NCBI GenBank assembly: GCA_029261965.1 | Contig: JAJDAH010000066.1 | Location: 1 to 40,811 of the forward strand | Direction of reading: 5' to 3' | Source: Polyangiaceae bacterium | Lineage (GTDB): Bacteria > Myxococcota_A > Polyangia > Polyangiales > Polyangiaceae | DNA length: 40,811 nt | Shown: one piece after another, positions 22,400-30,473 of the stretch | How the letters are laid out: the number at the start of each line of letters is the position of its first letter | Position numbering within the stretch: the first letter of the stretch is position 1 | Notes under the pieces: generated by a model | Seen by the model: the letters and a program-made list of their open reading frames with translations, nothing else | What the model was told of the DNA's origin: nothing | Databases searched by the model: none | Program-made: the position numbers and the translations under genes

Positions 22400-24132
22400 C
22401 AATCCACCACCTTCGATCCAAGCTCGAAACCCGTGAGTGTGCGCGCCGACCCGTCGTCGAGATCCACGAACGTGATCCGTCCTTCCGGGTGAAGCTGCGA
22501 GACGAACGCGCGCCGCGCCTCGGCCACGATGCCCGCGGCGAGCGGTGCGCTCGCCAGGGGAATGAAGTCCACCTGCAACGTCGGCATGCGCACGAGGTAC
22601 GCTCCGAAAATTCTTGCGTCGTCGTCGCGAATCGTGACGAGGGCCCGATCGCTCGACGGTGCGGGGTCGATGGCGACCGAGAAGGGTCGAGCGTCGGTGC
22701 CGACGATTTTTGGACTGCGGACCGCGCGGGTCGGCACGACGCTGAAGGCTCCTTTCTTGCTCGAGGAGCCTGCCAGCTGGAACGCAATCGCGTGCTCGGC
22801 GTCTGGTGCCGCGAACACGGCGCTCACCGGGGACTTCAGCGACACCGTGCGGTGAGTCAGGAAATCCGGCGAGAGCGCAGTTTTCACGATCGTGAGGCGA
22901 TCGTTTGGCAAGGCGTTCGTGAACAAGAGGGCGACGCCGGCCTGGGGCGGAAGCGCCACGCTGCCGAAGAGCTCGCCATCGACCACCTGGGTTTGAACCG
23001 TGCTGGGATCGGTGGCGGCCTCTGGGATCGGCAGAACCGAGACTTCCGAGTTCTCTCGGACGACGGCGATCGCTCGCGTGCCGTCTTCGCTCAAGTCCAG
23101 ATCGGTGACTTCGCCGGAGAGCTGTATCGGTGAGATTTCGCCCGTGCGCAGGTCGACGAGTCCCACCGCGGAGCTCAAGTCTCGGCGGACGAGGGCAAAG
23201 TTGCCGTCGGGAGTGATGGTGACGTCGCGCGAGGCGGGATTTTCGAGCGGGTCGAGCGATACTTCGACCAAGTCCACGATGCGCGGGCCGAGCTCGTCGA
23301 GCGCGATGATCGAAACGCCCGGCTCCGTCACCGCGAAAGCGCGAGTTTCGGCAGCGTCGAACACGAGGCGACGCGGGCGAAAGCCGACGTTGAGTCGAAT
23401 CGAGCTTTCGCTCCCCGGTTCGAGCCCGAGCACCGTGACGTCCTGAAAACCGTCGGTCGGATCGGGCTGCACGATTTCTTCGGCGTTGCTCCAGGCTACA
23501 GCCCATGCCCCGGTGGGACTCACGGCCCAAGAATTGGCGTCTTCGTGAGTCTCGAAGCTGCTTGCAGCGACGGCATCATCGGTCGCGCGAAGAAGGGTCG
23601 CGTCTCGGCTTCGAACGTTGAGCACGATCGCGAGGTTGTCGTCAGCTGACGGTACGGCGGCGATGTGGGTCGGCGCAAAACCCGCCTCCACGGTGCGCAC
23701 CTCGAGAGAAACCGCGTCGACGATGGCCACTTGTCCGCTTTCCGGATTGGCCGTCCACACCAAGTTTCCGGTAGAGACCGGCGACAGGAACGACGCTTCG
23801 ACCTCGGCTTCGGGTGGCGGAGGCGGCAGGCCACCGCCGTCCGTCGCGGCTCCGCCGCCTGTGCCAGTGGCCGGGGGGCCGCCCGGGGCACATCGCGCGC
23901 TACAGTTCACGGCGTCGCCGGATTGACAAAGGCACGCCTCGAAGCACGTGAGACAACCCCCGCAGTCGGGGAAGCTGGAGCAGCTGCCATTCGAGCTCGC
24001 GCCGGCACTGCCGCTGCCATCGGCGCGGAATCCCTGGCTGTCGGATGAAGATGCGCCGCAGTGGGCGAGCGCGACGGCGCCGGCGACGAACGCCACCTTG
24101 GCCATCCAACCTCGATCGACTTTAGTTTTCAT
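22399..24132 (-). CDS. Beta-propeller-like lipoprotein, tandem paralogue (second in the operon)
   Basis: 577 residues from ATG 24132, overlapping the upstream gene by 11 bases. Lipobox ALAHC (Cys25), then a Cys-rich insert (CSSFPDCGGCLTCFEACLC, about residues 50-68) and a Gly/Pro linker. The main domain is closely related to the upstream protein: NLVWTANPESGQVAIVD, LEVRTVEAGFAPTHIAAVP, NVRSRDATLLR, WAVSPTGAWAVAWS, NPASRDVTITPDGNFALVRR, LTHRTVSLKSPVSAVFAAPD, HPEGRITFVDLDDGSARTLT. Repeats of about 40-60 residues with an NxxxxxVxxxD pattern indicate a beta-propeller. The Cys insert is absent from the paralogue and may add a disulfide-stabilised contact site. Function unknown. Confidence 0.83.
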   Translation of the reverse strand: MKTKVDRGWMAKVAFVAGAVALAHCGASSSDSQGFRADGSGSAGASSNGSCSSFPDCGGCLTCFEACLCQSGDAVNCSARCAPGGPPATGTGGGAATDGGGLPPPPPEAEVEASFLSPVSTGNLVWTANPESGQVAIVDAVSLEVRTVEAGFAPTHIAAVPSADDNLAIVLNVRSRDATLLRATDDAVAASSFETHEDANSWAVSPTGAWAVAWSNAEEIVQPDPTDGFQDVTVLGLEPGSESSIRLNVGFRPRRLVFDAAETRAFAVTEPGVSIIALDELGPRIVDLVEVSLDPLENPASRDVTITPDGNFALVRRDLSSAVGLVDLRTGEISPIQLSGEVTDLDLSEDGTRAIAVVRENSEVSVLPIPEAATDPSTVQTQVVDGELFGSVALPPQAGVALLFTNALPNDRLTIVKTALSPDFLTHRTVSLKSPVSAVFAAPDAEHAIAFQLAGSSSKKGAFSVVPTRAVRSPKIVGTDARPFSVAIDPAPSSDRALVTIRDDDARIFGAYLVRMPTLQVDFIPLASAPLAAGIVAEARRAFVSQLHPEGRITFVDLDDGSARTLTGFELGSKVVD

Positions 24133-25747
24133 CCACCACCTGTGAGTCCAATTCGAAACCCGTGAGCGTGCGGATCTTGCCCGCGTCGAGCTCGACGAAA
24201 GTGATGCGCCCTTCGGGATGGCGCTGGGCGACGAAGCCCACGCCGGTCCGGCTCATGATCCCCGTCGCCAAGGGCGGGCTCGGCAAGAGCACACGATCGA
24301 CCCTCAGCTCGGGCATGCGGACGAGGTAGGCCTCGTGGATGTTGCGCCCGTCGTCGCGGGTCGTGACGATGGCGCGAGTGCTGTCTGGAGACATGGCCAC
24401 GGCCCTAGGGGGCGCGTCGGTCCCTTGGATTTTCGGCGGTAGCTCGGGTCCGATGGGGACCACACTGAACGCTCCCAAGCGCGAGCTGCCGAGCGCCGGC
24501 TGAAGTAGCGCGACCGCGTGGGAATCGTCGGCGGTCGGAAACACCGCTTGCACCGGGGCTTTGAGCGCGATGGTGCGTTCGGCGAGAAAGCTCTGGCCGA
24601 GCACGGTGTCTATGATCGTCAGCCGGTCGTTCGGAATCGCGTTCGTGAACAGCGTGGCCCGAGCCCCGGACGGACCGAGGACGACACTGCCGAACACTTC
24701 CCCATCGATGCTCTTCGTGACGAACGACGTCGGGTCGTCGAAGATTGCCGGGATCTGAAGCAGAACGACCTCGGCGTTGTCGCGCACCGCCGCCACCGCG
24801 AATCTACCCGTGGAAGAGAGGTCTAGGTCCGTCACGAGCCCCGAGAGCGTCACCGTGCTGATTTCGCCCATCGGTAGCGAAACGACGTTGATGTCGGCGC
24901 TCGTGTCCCGCCGGACCAGCGCAAAGGAGCCGTCGGCGGTGATCGACACGTCTCGAGATGCTGGATCGTCGAGGGGGTCGCGGGTGAGAGCGACATCGTG
25001 CGTCACCTCGGGACCCGCCTCGAGCTCGACCACGCTGACGCCGGGCTCGGTGGTCGCGTAGGCGCGCGCCTCGTCCGCCGTGATCACCACGTCAGTCGGG
25101 CGATACCCGACACTGAGGCGGGTGGCGCCGGGAGGGCTGACCGAAAGGTCGATGACCGTGATGTCCTGGAAACCTTCGGTAGGGTCGGGACTCTCGAATC
25201 CACTTGCATCCGACCACGCGATGGCCCATCGACCGCTCGGGCTGATGGTCCAGCGGTTGGCGCGCTCGTGAACGGGTACCGTGTCGGTGACGAGCACCCC
25301 GTCCTCGAAGCGCAGATAGGTCGCGTCGTGGCTGCGAACGTTGATGACGATGGCTCGATCCGCGTCGGGGTTCTCCGAATCGGGCACCGCGGCGAGGTGA
25401 GTCGGCTCGAACCCGGCTTCGACGGTCATGACCTCGAGGCTCTGCACGTCGACCAAAGCGATCCGCCCGCTCTCGGGGTTCGCGGTCCAGACGAACCGAC
25501 TCGTCGCCACCGGAGACTGAAACGAGCTTTCGATCTCCATTTCGGGGGGAAGGGGAGGCCCGCCGACTGCACCACCGGTTCCGGGCGACGCTGCCGCGGA
25601 GCCACCCGCGCCCACGGCGCCGGATCCGCCGAACCCTGTGGGGGCTTCACCGTCGCTCGTGCCGTCGCTGCCGCTGCCGCTGTCCGCGCAAGCATAGACA
25701 CCCAGGACGAAACAAACAGTTACCCCCGCGACCACGAGGTTCTGCAT
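24122..25747 (-). CDS. Beta-propeller-like lipoprotein (first in the operon)
   Basis: 541 residues. ATG 25747 has AGGGGA about 4 bases upstream. Lipobox GVYAC (Cys20), followed by a Gly/Ser/Ala linker to about residue 65. Propeller repeats include FVWTANPESGRIALVD, LEVMTVEAGFEPTHLAAVP, INVRSHDATYLR, WTISPSGRWAIAWSD, NPASRDVS-like (DDPASRDVSITADGSFALVR), TLSGLVTDLDLSSTGRFAVA and HPEGRITFVELDAGKIRTLT. It aligns along its whole length with the next gene, so the pair arose by tandem duplication. Exported and lipidated; probably an extracytoplasmic scaffold or ligand-binding protein. The 285 bases upstream carry the operon promoter; no consensus promoter could be fixed. Confidence 0.83.
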   Translation of the reverse strand: MQNLVVAGVTVCFVLGVYACADSGSGSDGTSDGEAPTGFGGSGAVGAGGSAAASPGTGGAVGGPPLPPEMEIESSFQSPVATSRFVWTANPESGRIALVDVQSLEVMTVEAGFEPTHLAAVPDSENPDADRAIVINVRSHDATYLRFEDGVLVTDTVPVHERANRWTISPSGRWAIAWSDASGFESPDPTEGFQDITVIDLSVSPPGATRLSVGYRPTDVVITADEARAYATTEPGVSVVELEAGPEVTHDVALTRDPLDDPASRDVSITADGSFALVRRDTSADINVVSLPMGEISTVTLSGLVTDLDLSSTGRFAVAAVRDNAEVVLLQIPAIFDDPTSFVTKSIDGEVFGSVVLGPSGARATLFTNAIPNDRLTIIDTVLGQSFLAERTIALKAPVQAVFPTADDSHAVALLQPALGSSRLGAFSVVPIGPELPPKIQGTDAPPRAVAMSPDSTRAIVTTRDDGRNIHEAYLVRMPELRVDRVLLPSPPLATGIMSRTGVGFVAQRHPEGRITFVELDAGKIRTLTGFELDSQVVDEN

Positions 25748-26017
25748 CGGTCCCCTGTTCGAGCGATGGGTTCGCTCGGGTAAAAGAAGTGGCGCGCCGC
25801 GTGCTGCGGCGCCGCGTAAGATCAGACGTTCAAAGTCGTCGCCACCGCGATTGCAAGCAACGGGCCACTGGCGCGCGGTCGCTTCGACGCCCAGTTTTGT
25901 GGTGTTTCGTGCTGCAGCGGCACGTCTGTCACTGTGCCACCCGTGACAATCGTGTCAGGCGCAGTCCACCTCTCCGAGTTTGGACGCGCGCAGGGAGGAT
26001 TTCATTCGAACACTCGG

Positions 26018-26031
26018 GCGGCGAAGGCCGC
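26018..26031 (-). terminator. Small hairpin just after the GT-C-like gene
   Basis: On the minus strand GCGGC, CTTC, GCCGC lies one base after the stop of the membrane glycosyltransferase-like gene. Stable tetraloop-type stem but no T-tract. Candidate terminator separating it from the propeller operon. Confidence 0.3.
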
Positions 26032-26032
26032 G

Positions 26033-27991
26033 TCATCCGTCGGGTGGAGCGACGGTCTGAAGCCGGTTCAGGCTGACGACGACCTCGTTGGTGTCGTACG
26101 TGTAGTCGCTCCGACTCGGCACGGCCGGGAGCACCCATCGACCGACCTCTTCGAGGTCGAACCGCTTTTCGTACTTGGCGCAGACCGGACGACCCTCCTC
26201 CGTCGAGCAGAGGGTCGAGCGGTAGTAGTAGACCGGGCCGCGGAGCTCGGTGAGATCGGGCGGCCGCGACGCGGCGAAGGGGTGCGACCGAATTCCGCCG
26301 ACGACGCCGCGACCGTACAGGGGGAGGCGCACGACTCGATATCGAGTCCGGGACAGGTAGACGACGGTCGACTCTCGCGGCAGTCGAGTCCTCCACTCGA
26401 GGGCACGGGTCGCTTCACGCGCGTCGCTGCTCAGCCAAGGTCCGAGCCCGGGGGAGGCCAGGGCAACAATGGCCGCTGAAATCGTCGGGGCCAACGCCCA
26501 CCGCTGGATCCCCGCGGCCACCGTCCAAGCCACGATCGATGCCACCCAAAGGCCCAGGGCCTGACGGTAGTACGCGGCGTGAATCCAGTCGTCGTCGACG
26601 GCGGCGAGGTTGGCCAAACCCAGGCACGAAAGCCCTACGGCGGCGACGACGAGCGGGAGCCAGGCGCGCCGGCGTCGCAAGACGAGCGCCGTCGCCGCGG
26701 ACGGCAGCAGCACCGCCGCGGTTCGCCAATCGGCGAACACGGTGACGACGGCAGCCACCGTCGGTGACCATTCGGCAGCCACGCGTCGCGAGATGTCGCC
26801 GTGGAGCACCTCGAACAGGACCGACCCGGAGGCCGCTGCGGCGACGAGAGCGGTGACCGCGTAAGCCACGCCGAGCACGCGTAGGCGAGTCAGAAGTCGG
26901 CCGCGCTGCAAGACGACGACGAGCGGGGTCAGGCCGCCGGCCACCCAAGCCAGCGGATGCACACGCAGCGCTTGGGCGATGAGACAGCCAGCCGCGAGGG
27001 CTCCGAGCAGCGTTCCGCTCATGCGGGGGCGACGAGCCGCCATCGAGAGGATTGCGGCGGCCGCGAGCAAAAGCACGGTCGACAACGTGAAGTGGGATTC
27101 GCTCTGCGCCGTTCGGGCGAGGACCGGGTCCAGCGCGACGATGGCCGCCAAGGCACTGGCGAAGACGGGGCGCGCGCCGACGGCCCGAGCCAAGAGCCAG
27201 CAAAGCGGCACGGCGGCGCCACCGACTACGGCGTTGGCGATGAAGAGCGCTCTGTCGGGGTCGTCGAGGTCGGCGGCAGCCGCCCAGGCATACAACGCGC
27301 CATAGCCACCGCCATAGAGCGAGCGGTCCACGCCGCCCTCGAGGGCCGACTCGATCCAGATGGGAGCTTGGCCGTTTTGATGAAAAAACGACCAGGGGTA
27401 AACGAGAGCGCGAAACCCGACGCCTGCCGCCCACGCACCGACGAGCGCGACCCACGAGAGGACGCGCTTCTGCGATGGGTCGCGCCGGGCTCGGAAGCAA
27501 AGCGCGCTCGTGGCGAGAAACGCTGCGAGCACGAGCCAAGGTGGTCGGGGCGCCGGCCGAGGCGCGGAGACTTCGCCGCCCGAACCATCGAGGAGGATTT
27601 GTGGGCGCTCCTCTGCGCAGGCGGTCACGCCGTCGAGAATCGCCCTCACGCCGTCCGGCTCCGACGACCAATCGGCAAACTCTCCAACCGGCGAGACGCC
27701 GAGCGGGCCTGCTCGGCGGAAACTGTGCGGCCGTGCTCGGGTGATCTCGAGCTCGAGGCGTGCCCCGTCTCGGGCGGTGAACGTCAACACCACGGCGCCG
27801 GGCGGGCAGAGCGTGTCCGTCAGCTTGGCGGGGGAAAGCGCGGGACAAGCGTCCACCCATCGAGCCGCGTGCACACCACACGCCGTGTCGGTTCCGGCGG
27901 TGGCCGGTGTCGCGAGCAGAGTGAGCAGTGCGGCGACCGTCCAAGCGATGAGTCCCTGGGGAGTGCTCCAGGCGGGAAGCGGAGTCGACAT
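26033..27991 (-). CDS. Multi-pass membrane protein, GT-C (family 39)-like glycosyltransferase candidate
   Basis: 652 residues from ATG 27991. A first hydrophobic segment or signal (16-32) is followed by an extracytoplasmic region to about 148 with Cys pairs (TACG, DACP, TLCPP, TACAEE). About ten transmembrane helices follow (from WLVLAAFLATSALCF to WALAPTISAAIVALASPG), then a soluble C-terminal domain of about 120 residues with Arg/Tyr-rich strands (VVYLSRTRYRVVRLPLYGRG). The pattern of many Ala/Leu helices, with a loop FRALVYPWSFFHQNGQAPIW after an early helix, resembles dolichyl-phosphate-mannose-type (PMT/ArnT) enzymes. The diagnostic acidic pair in the first loop is not clear, so the activity is inferred weakly. 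Downstream of, and 12 bases from, the CPBP protease gene; likely one operon. Confidence 0.62.
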   Translation of the reverse strand: MSTPLPAWSTPQGLIAWTVAALLTLLATPATAGTDTACGVHAARWVDACPALSPAKLTDTLCPPGAVVLTFTARDGARLELEITRARPHSFRRAGPLGVSPVGEFADWSSEPDGVRAILDGVTACAEERPQILLDGSGGEVSAPRPAPRPPWLVLAAFLATSALCFRARRDPSQKRVLSWVALVGAWAAGVGFRALVYPWSFFHQNGQAPIWIESALEGGVDRSLYGGGYGALYAWAAAADLDDPDRALFIANAVVGGAAVPLCWLLARAVGARPVFASALAAIVALDPVLARTAQSESHFTLSTVLLLAAAAILSMAARRPRMSGTLLGALAAGCLIAQALRVHPLAWVAGGLTPLVVVLQRGRLLTRLRVLGVAYAVTALVAAAASGSVLFEVLHGDISRRVAAEWSPTVAAVVTVFADWRTAAVLLPSAATALVLRRRRAWLPLVVAAVGLSCLGLANLAAVDDDWIHAAYYRQALGLWVASIVAWTVAAGIQRWALAPTISAAIVALASPGLGPWLSSDAREATRALEWRTRLPRESTVVYLSRTRYRVVRLPLYGRGVVGGIRSHPFAASRPPDLTELRGPVYYYRSTLCSTEEGRPVCAKYEKRFDLEEVGRWVLPAVPSRSDYTYDTNEVVVSLNRLQTVAPPDG

Positions 27992-28003
27992 GGGGCTATC
28001 GAG

Positions 28004-28882
28004 TCAGGAACCGTTCCCTGGAAGCTCGGCAATCGGATCGAGCGGTGCCCGGGCAGATCTCTTCGCCAACAGCAGGATGGCCCCGACGCAGACGACGCAA
28101 CCAATGCCGATGGCCAGAACGTTGCCCGCGTCGGTTGGTGTCGACGGCACCAGCCACATCAACGAGAACGCGAGAGCATTGTTGAGAATGTGCGTCGCGA
28201 TTCCGAGCACGATCGTGTCGAAACGAGCGGCGAGCCAGCCGAGAAAGATCCCCAGCAGAAGGGCGTAAGCCATGTGAAGCGGGGCGAAGTGGATGAGTCC
28301 AAAAGCGGTGGCGGCGACGCCGACGCCTGCGACACGCCCAAAGCGCCGGGTCAATCGGGTTTCCATGTAGCCTCGAAAGAACAGCTCCTCTCCGATGCCA
28401 GGTCCGAGGGCGCCGAGGATGGCGATCGGGATGATCGCCGTGCCGGACATCGCTGCTACCGCCTTCTCGATTTCCTCGAGGGTCGAACCCTCACGTAGCC
28501 CGAGCATCATCGAGGCCGCTCCGAACACCGTGCCCAGCGCCATGGCGGTAAGCGTGGCCAAAAAAACGTCCAACGCTCCGAACCGTCCGCGGGTGAGGCG
28601 AAGCCGCTCCTTGATTGCGACCGGACTGAGTCGCGCGCCCAAGAGCGAGGCCGCGGCCAGGATCGACGAGCTCAACGCGAAGCTCACGAGCAGACCAATC
28701 GGGTGGAAACCGACGCTCTCGAGGGCTTTGGGATCCGTCACCGACGACGCTCCGTGCAAGACGACGGTTAGCCCCACCACCAGGATGGTCGACGAGACGA
28801 GCAGCACGACGAGCACCGTCGCGAAGGCGACGAACACCGGCCAGACCCGCGGGGCTCCCTCCATGGGCAACGCGCTCATCAT
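28004..28882 (-). CDS. CPBP-family intramembrane metalloprotease (Abi/CAAX-type)
   Basis: 292 residues from ATG 28882 (the next codon is also ATG). About seven to eight transmembrane helices. The conserved CPBP motifs are present in order: EELFFRG (Glu165, Glu166, Arg170), FxxxHF with His198, and HxxNN (His231, Asn234, Asn235). These residues form the intramembrane glutamate-protease site. Members process prenylated proteins or bacteriocin-related peptides, or act as membrane regulators; the target here cannot be read. Divergent from the glutathione S-transferase gene with 103 bases between, and followed closely by the GT-C-like gene. Confidence 0.92.
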   Translation of the reverse strand: MMSALPMEGAPRVWPVFVAFATVLVVLLVSSTILVVGLTVVLHGASSVTDPKALESVGFHPIGLLVSFALSSSILAAASLLGARLSPVAIKERLRLTRGRFGALDVFLATLTAMALGTVFGAASMMLGLREGSTLEEIEKAVAAMSGTAIIPIAILGALGPGIGEELFFRGYMETRLTRRFGRVAGVGVAATAFGLIHFAPLHMAYALLLGIFLGWLAARFDTIVLGIATHILNNALAFSLMWLVPSTPTDAGNVLAIGIGCVVCVGAILLLAKRSARAPLDPIAELPGNGS

Positions 28883-28926
28883 GGATGAGATGTGTCTGAG
28901 AACAAAACGCAGCAGTTTCAGAGCTT

Positions 28927-28941
28927 TGGCACCTTACCCGC
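28927..28941 (+). promoter_or_regulatory. Possible sigma-54 promoter for the glutathione S-transferase gene
   Basis: TGGCAC at 28927-28932 is a perfect -24 element and GC at 28940-28941 stands at the required 10-base spacing from the GG. The -12 box is otherwise weak (CCGCG instead of TTGCA). A start site about 12 bases on would leave a leader of about 33 bases before the ATG at 28986. Confidence 0.33.
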
Positions 28942-28985
28942 GCCGAAACGTCCAAGCCGATGAACCGCAAACCCCGGGAGGCAAC

Positions 28986-29558
28986 ATGCCCAGCTTGAAG
29001 ATTCACGGATTCCCGCCGAGTACCTACACTCAGACGGCCCTCATGGTAGCCGCCGAAGCCGGAGCCGAAACGGCGCTTCAGCCCCTCGACTTCAAGAACC
29101 CCTCTCACTTCGCGCTGCACCCTTACGGGAAGATGCCCGTGCTCGAGCACGACGAAGTGACCCTGTTCGAAACCCTCGCGATCGTGATCTACATCGACTC
29201 GGCGATTGGGGGTGCTCGGCTCCAGCCCACCGAAACCATCGGCCGCGCTCGAATGTTCCAGTGGATCAGCGTGGCGATTGACTACGCGTACGAAGATCTC
29301 GTCGACGGGCTACACGACGAGACACCCTCCGCCGAGGCGGTGACGCGCGCCGCCGAGCAACTTCGACTGCTCGACGCGCGGCTGGCGGACGTGACGAACT
29401 TCGCGGGGGATTCGTTCACTCTCGCGGATCTTTTCCTGTTCCCGATGGTCGAGCACGCGGTAAGAAAACTCGGTGAACAGAGCGTGCGCGCGCTGCCGCA
29501 CCTGGTGCGATGGCGGAGCGCCGTGTCGAATCGACCGAGCGCAACGCGAGCAGCCTGA
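28986..29558 (+). CDS. Glutathione S-transferase family protein
   Basis: 190 residues. ATG 28986 is preceded by GGGAGG 4-5 bases upstream; the frame is open upstream but that part is antisense to the protease gene. N-terminal thioredoxin-like domain: MPSLKIHGFPPSTYTQ (Ser12/Thr13/Tyr14 near the catalytic position), ALHPYGKMPVLEHDEVTLFE with the cis-Pro of the glutathione site, then TLAIVIYID. The C-terminal helical domain contains FAGDSFTLADLFLFPMV, the N-capping box motif of the GST family. Slightly short (usual 200-220). Likely cytoplasmic, conjugating or reducing electrophiles with glutathione. The truncated sigma gene begins 2 bases after its stop. Confidence 0.9.
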   Translation: MPSLKIHGFPPSTYTQTALMVAAEAGAETALQPLDFKNPSHFALHPYGKMPVLEHDEVTLFETLAIVIYIDSAIGGARLQPTETIGRARMFQWISVAIDYAYEDLVDGLHDETPSAEAVTRAAEQLRLLDARLADVTNFAGDSFTLADLFLFPMVEHAVRKLGEQSVRALPHLVRWRSAVSNRPSATRAA

Positions 29559-29560
29559 AC

Positions 29561-29965
29561 ATGGCCGACGCCCCCAGCTCCGAAGTGCTCAGTGCTGCGA
29601 AGGCCGGAGATCGAGATGCGTTCGATCGTTTGTTCAGCGAGCAGGTGCCGAAGCTCCGTGGTGTTCTTCATCGCATGGTGGGGCACCCGGACGACGTGGA
29701 CGACCTCGCGCAGCAGGCACTGCTGAAGGCCTACCAGGGGCTGGGGGCGTTCCGCGGAGATTCGAGCCCGGGCACTTGGCTCTGCGGCATCGGGGTACGA
29801 TTGGCGATCGATCATCTTCGGGCCCGAAAGCGCTGGCGCGAGCGGGCACAATCCATCTTTGCCGCGGCGTGTCTCGAGTCCGACGCGTTGGGTGCCGAGG
29901 TCGGCGAAGCGCTCTCCAATCCGAGCTTCGCCTTCGACGTGAACGAGCACATTGCTTATTGTTTC
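29561..29965 (+). pseudogene. ECF RNA polymerase sigma factor, 3'-truncated (region 2 only)
   Basis: From ATG 29561, 2 bases after the GST stop. About 135 residues are sigma-like: AAKAGDRDAFDRLF, DVDDLAQQALLKAYQGLGAF, TWLCGIGVRLAIDHLRARKR (region 2). A linker follows, with NPSFAFDVNEHIAYCF, the phrase that in one myxobacterial ECF group leads into region 4. Here region 4 is missing: at about 29965 the DNA continues into the middle of an outer-membrane protein gene in another frame. The sigma frame itself stays open to 30373, giving a chimeric, probably non-functional 270-residue product with a random Ser/Arg-rich tail. A deletion joining two genes is the simplest explanation. Confidence 0.82.
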
Positions 29966-30465
29966 AGCATGACGGCTTCTATATGCAGATGTCCGGTGGC
30001 TTCGGATATCTCCGTACCAAGGTCGATCCGGGCGGCGGCAAGATCAAAGGGCCGAGCATCCCGCACGCGTTTCTCTTGGGCGGGACGCCGGTGCCCGGCC
30101 TCGTCATCGGCGGCGGTTACATCGGCGACTACGTGTTCTCCCCTAGCCCCGATCCGCTCAAGTGGGTTCTGCTCATCGGGCTCGGTGGTTTCGTCGACTA
30201 TTACCTCGACCCGGCCGGCGGACTGCATTTTCAGGCCTTCATCGGGTGGGGTGGGCTCGAGAGCAAGATCGAAGGCTTCGGTGCCGGCGCCACGAATGAT
30301 CCGACCGGCGTGGTGCTCGCGCTCGGCGGCGGGTACGACTTTTTCATCAGCGACGAGTGGAGCTTCGGTGTGATGGGCCGACTCGGCTACGCCGCGCTCA
30401 AGAATGGTCCGGTCAAGGGCAAGACCCTGACGCCGGCAGTGCTCGCCACGTTGACCTGGCACTGA
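29965..30465 (+). pseudogene. Outer-membrane beta-barrel protein, 5'-truncated
   Basis: The frame from the junction encodes QHDGFYMQMSGGFGYL, a typical start of the mature barrel in myxobacterial outer-membrane proteins, where a signal peptide should precede it. Barrel-like strands follow (VIGGGYIGDYVF, LLIGLGGFVDYYLDP, LHFQAFIGWGGLESK, VVLALGGGYDFFISDEWSFG, VMGRLGYAAL) with an aromatic-ended C-terminus (LATLTWH). The signal peptide and 5' end are absent; upstream is the broken sigma gene. An internal ATG (MQMSGG) could still start translation, but the product could not be exported. Its stop lies 8 bases before the GTG of the first Cys-repeat lipoprotein. Confidence 0.78.
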
Positions 30466-30473
30466 GCCGACTC

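Noticed and set aside
26957-28498. 513-residue plus-strand open frame
   Set aside because: It runs antisense to the GT-C-like and CPBP genes, is Arg/Glu/Gly-rich and has no domain; a GC-rich shadow frame.
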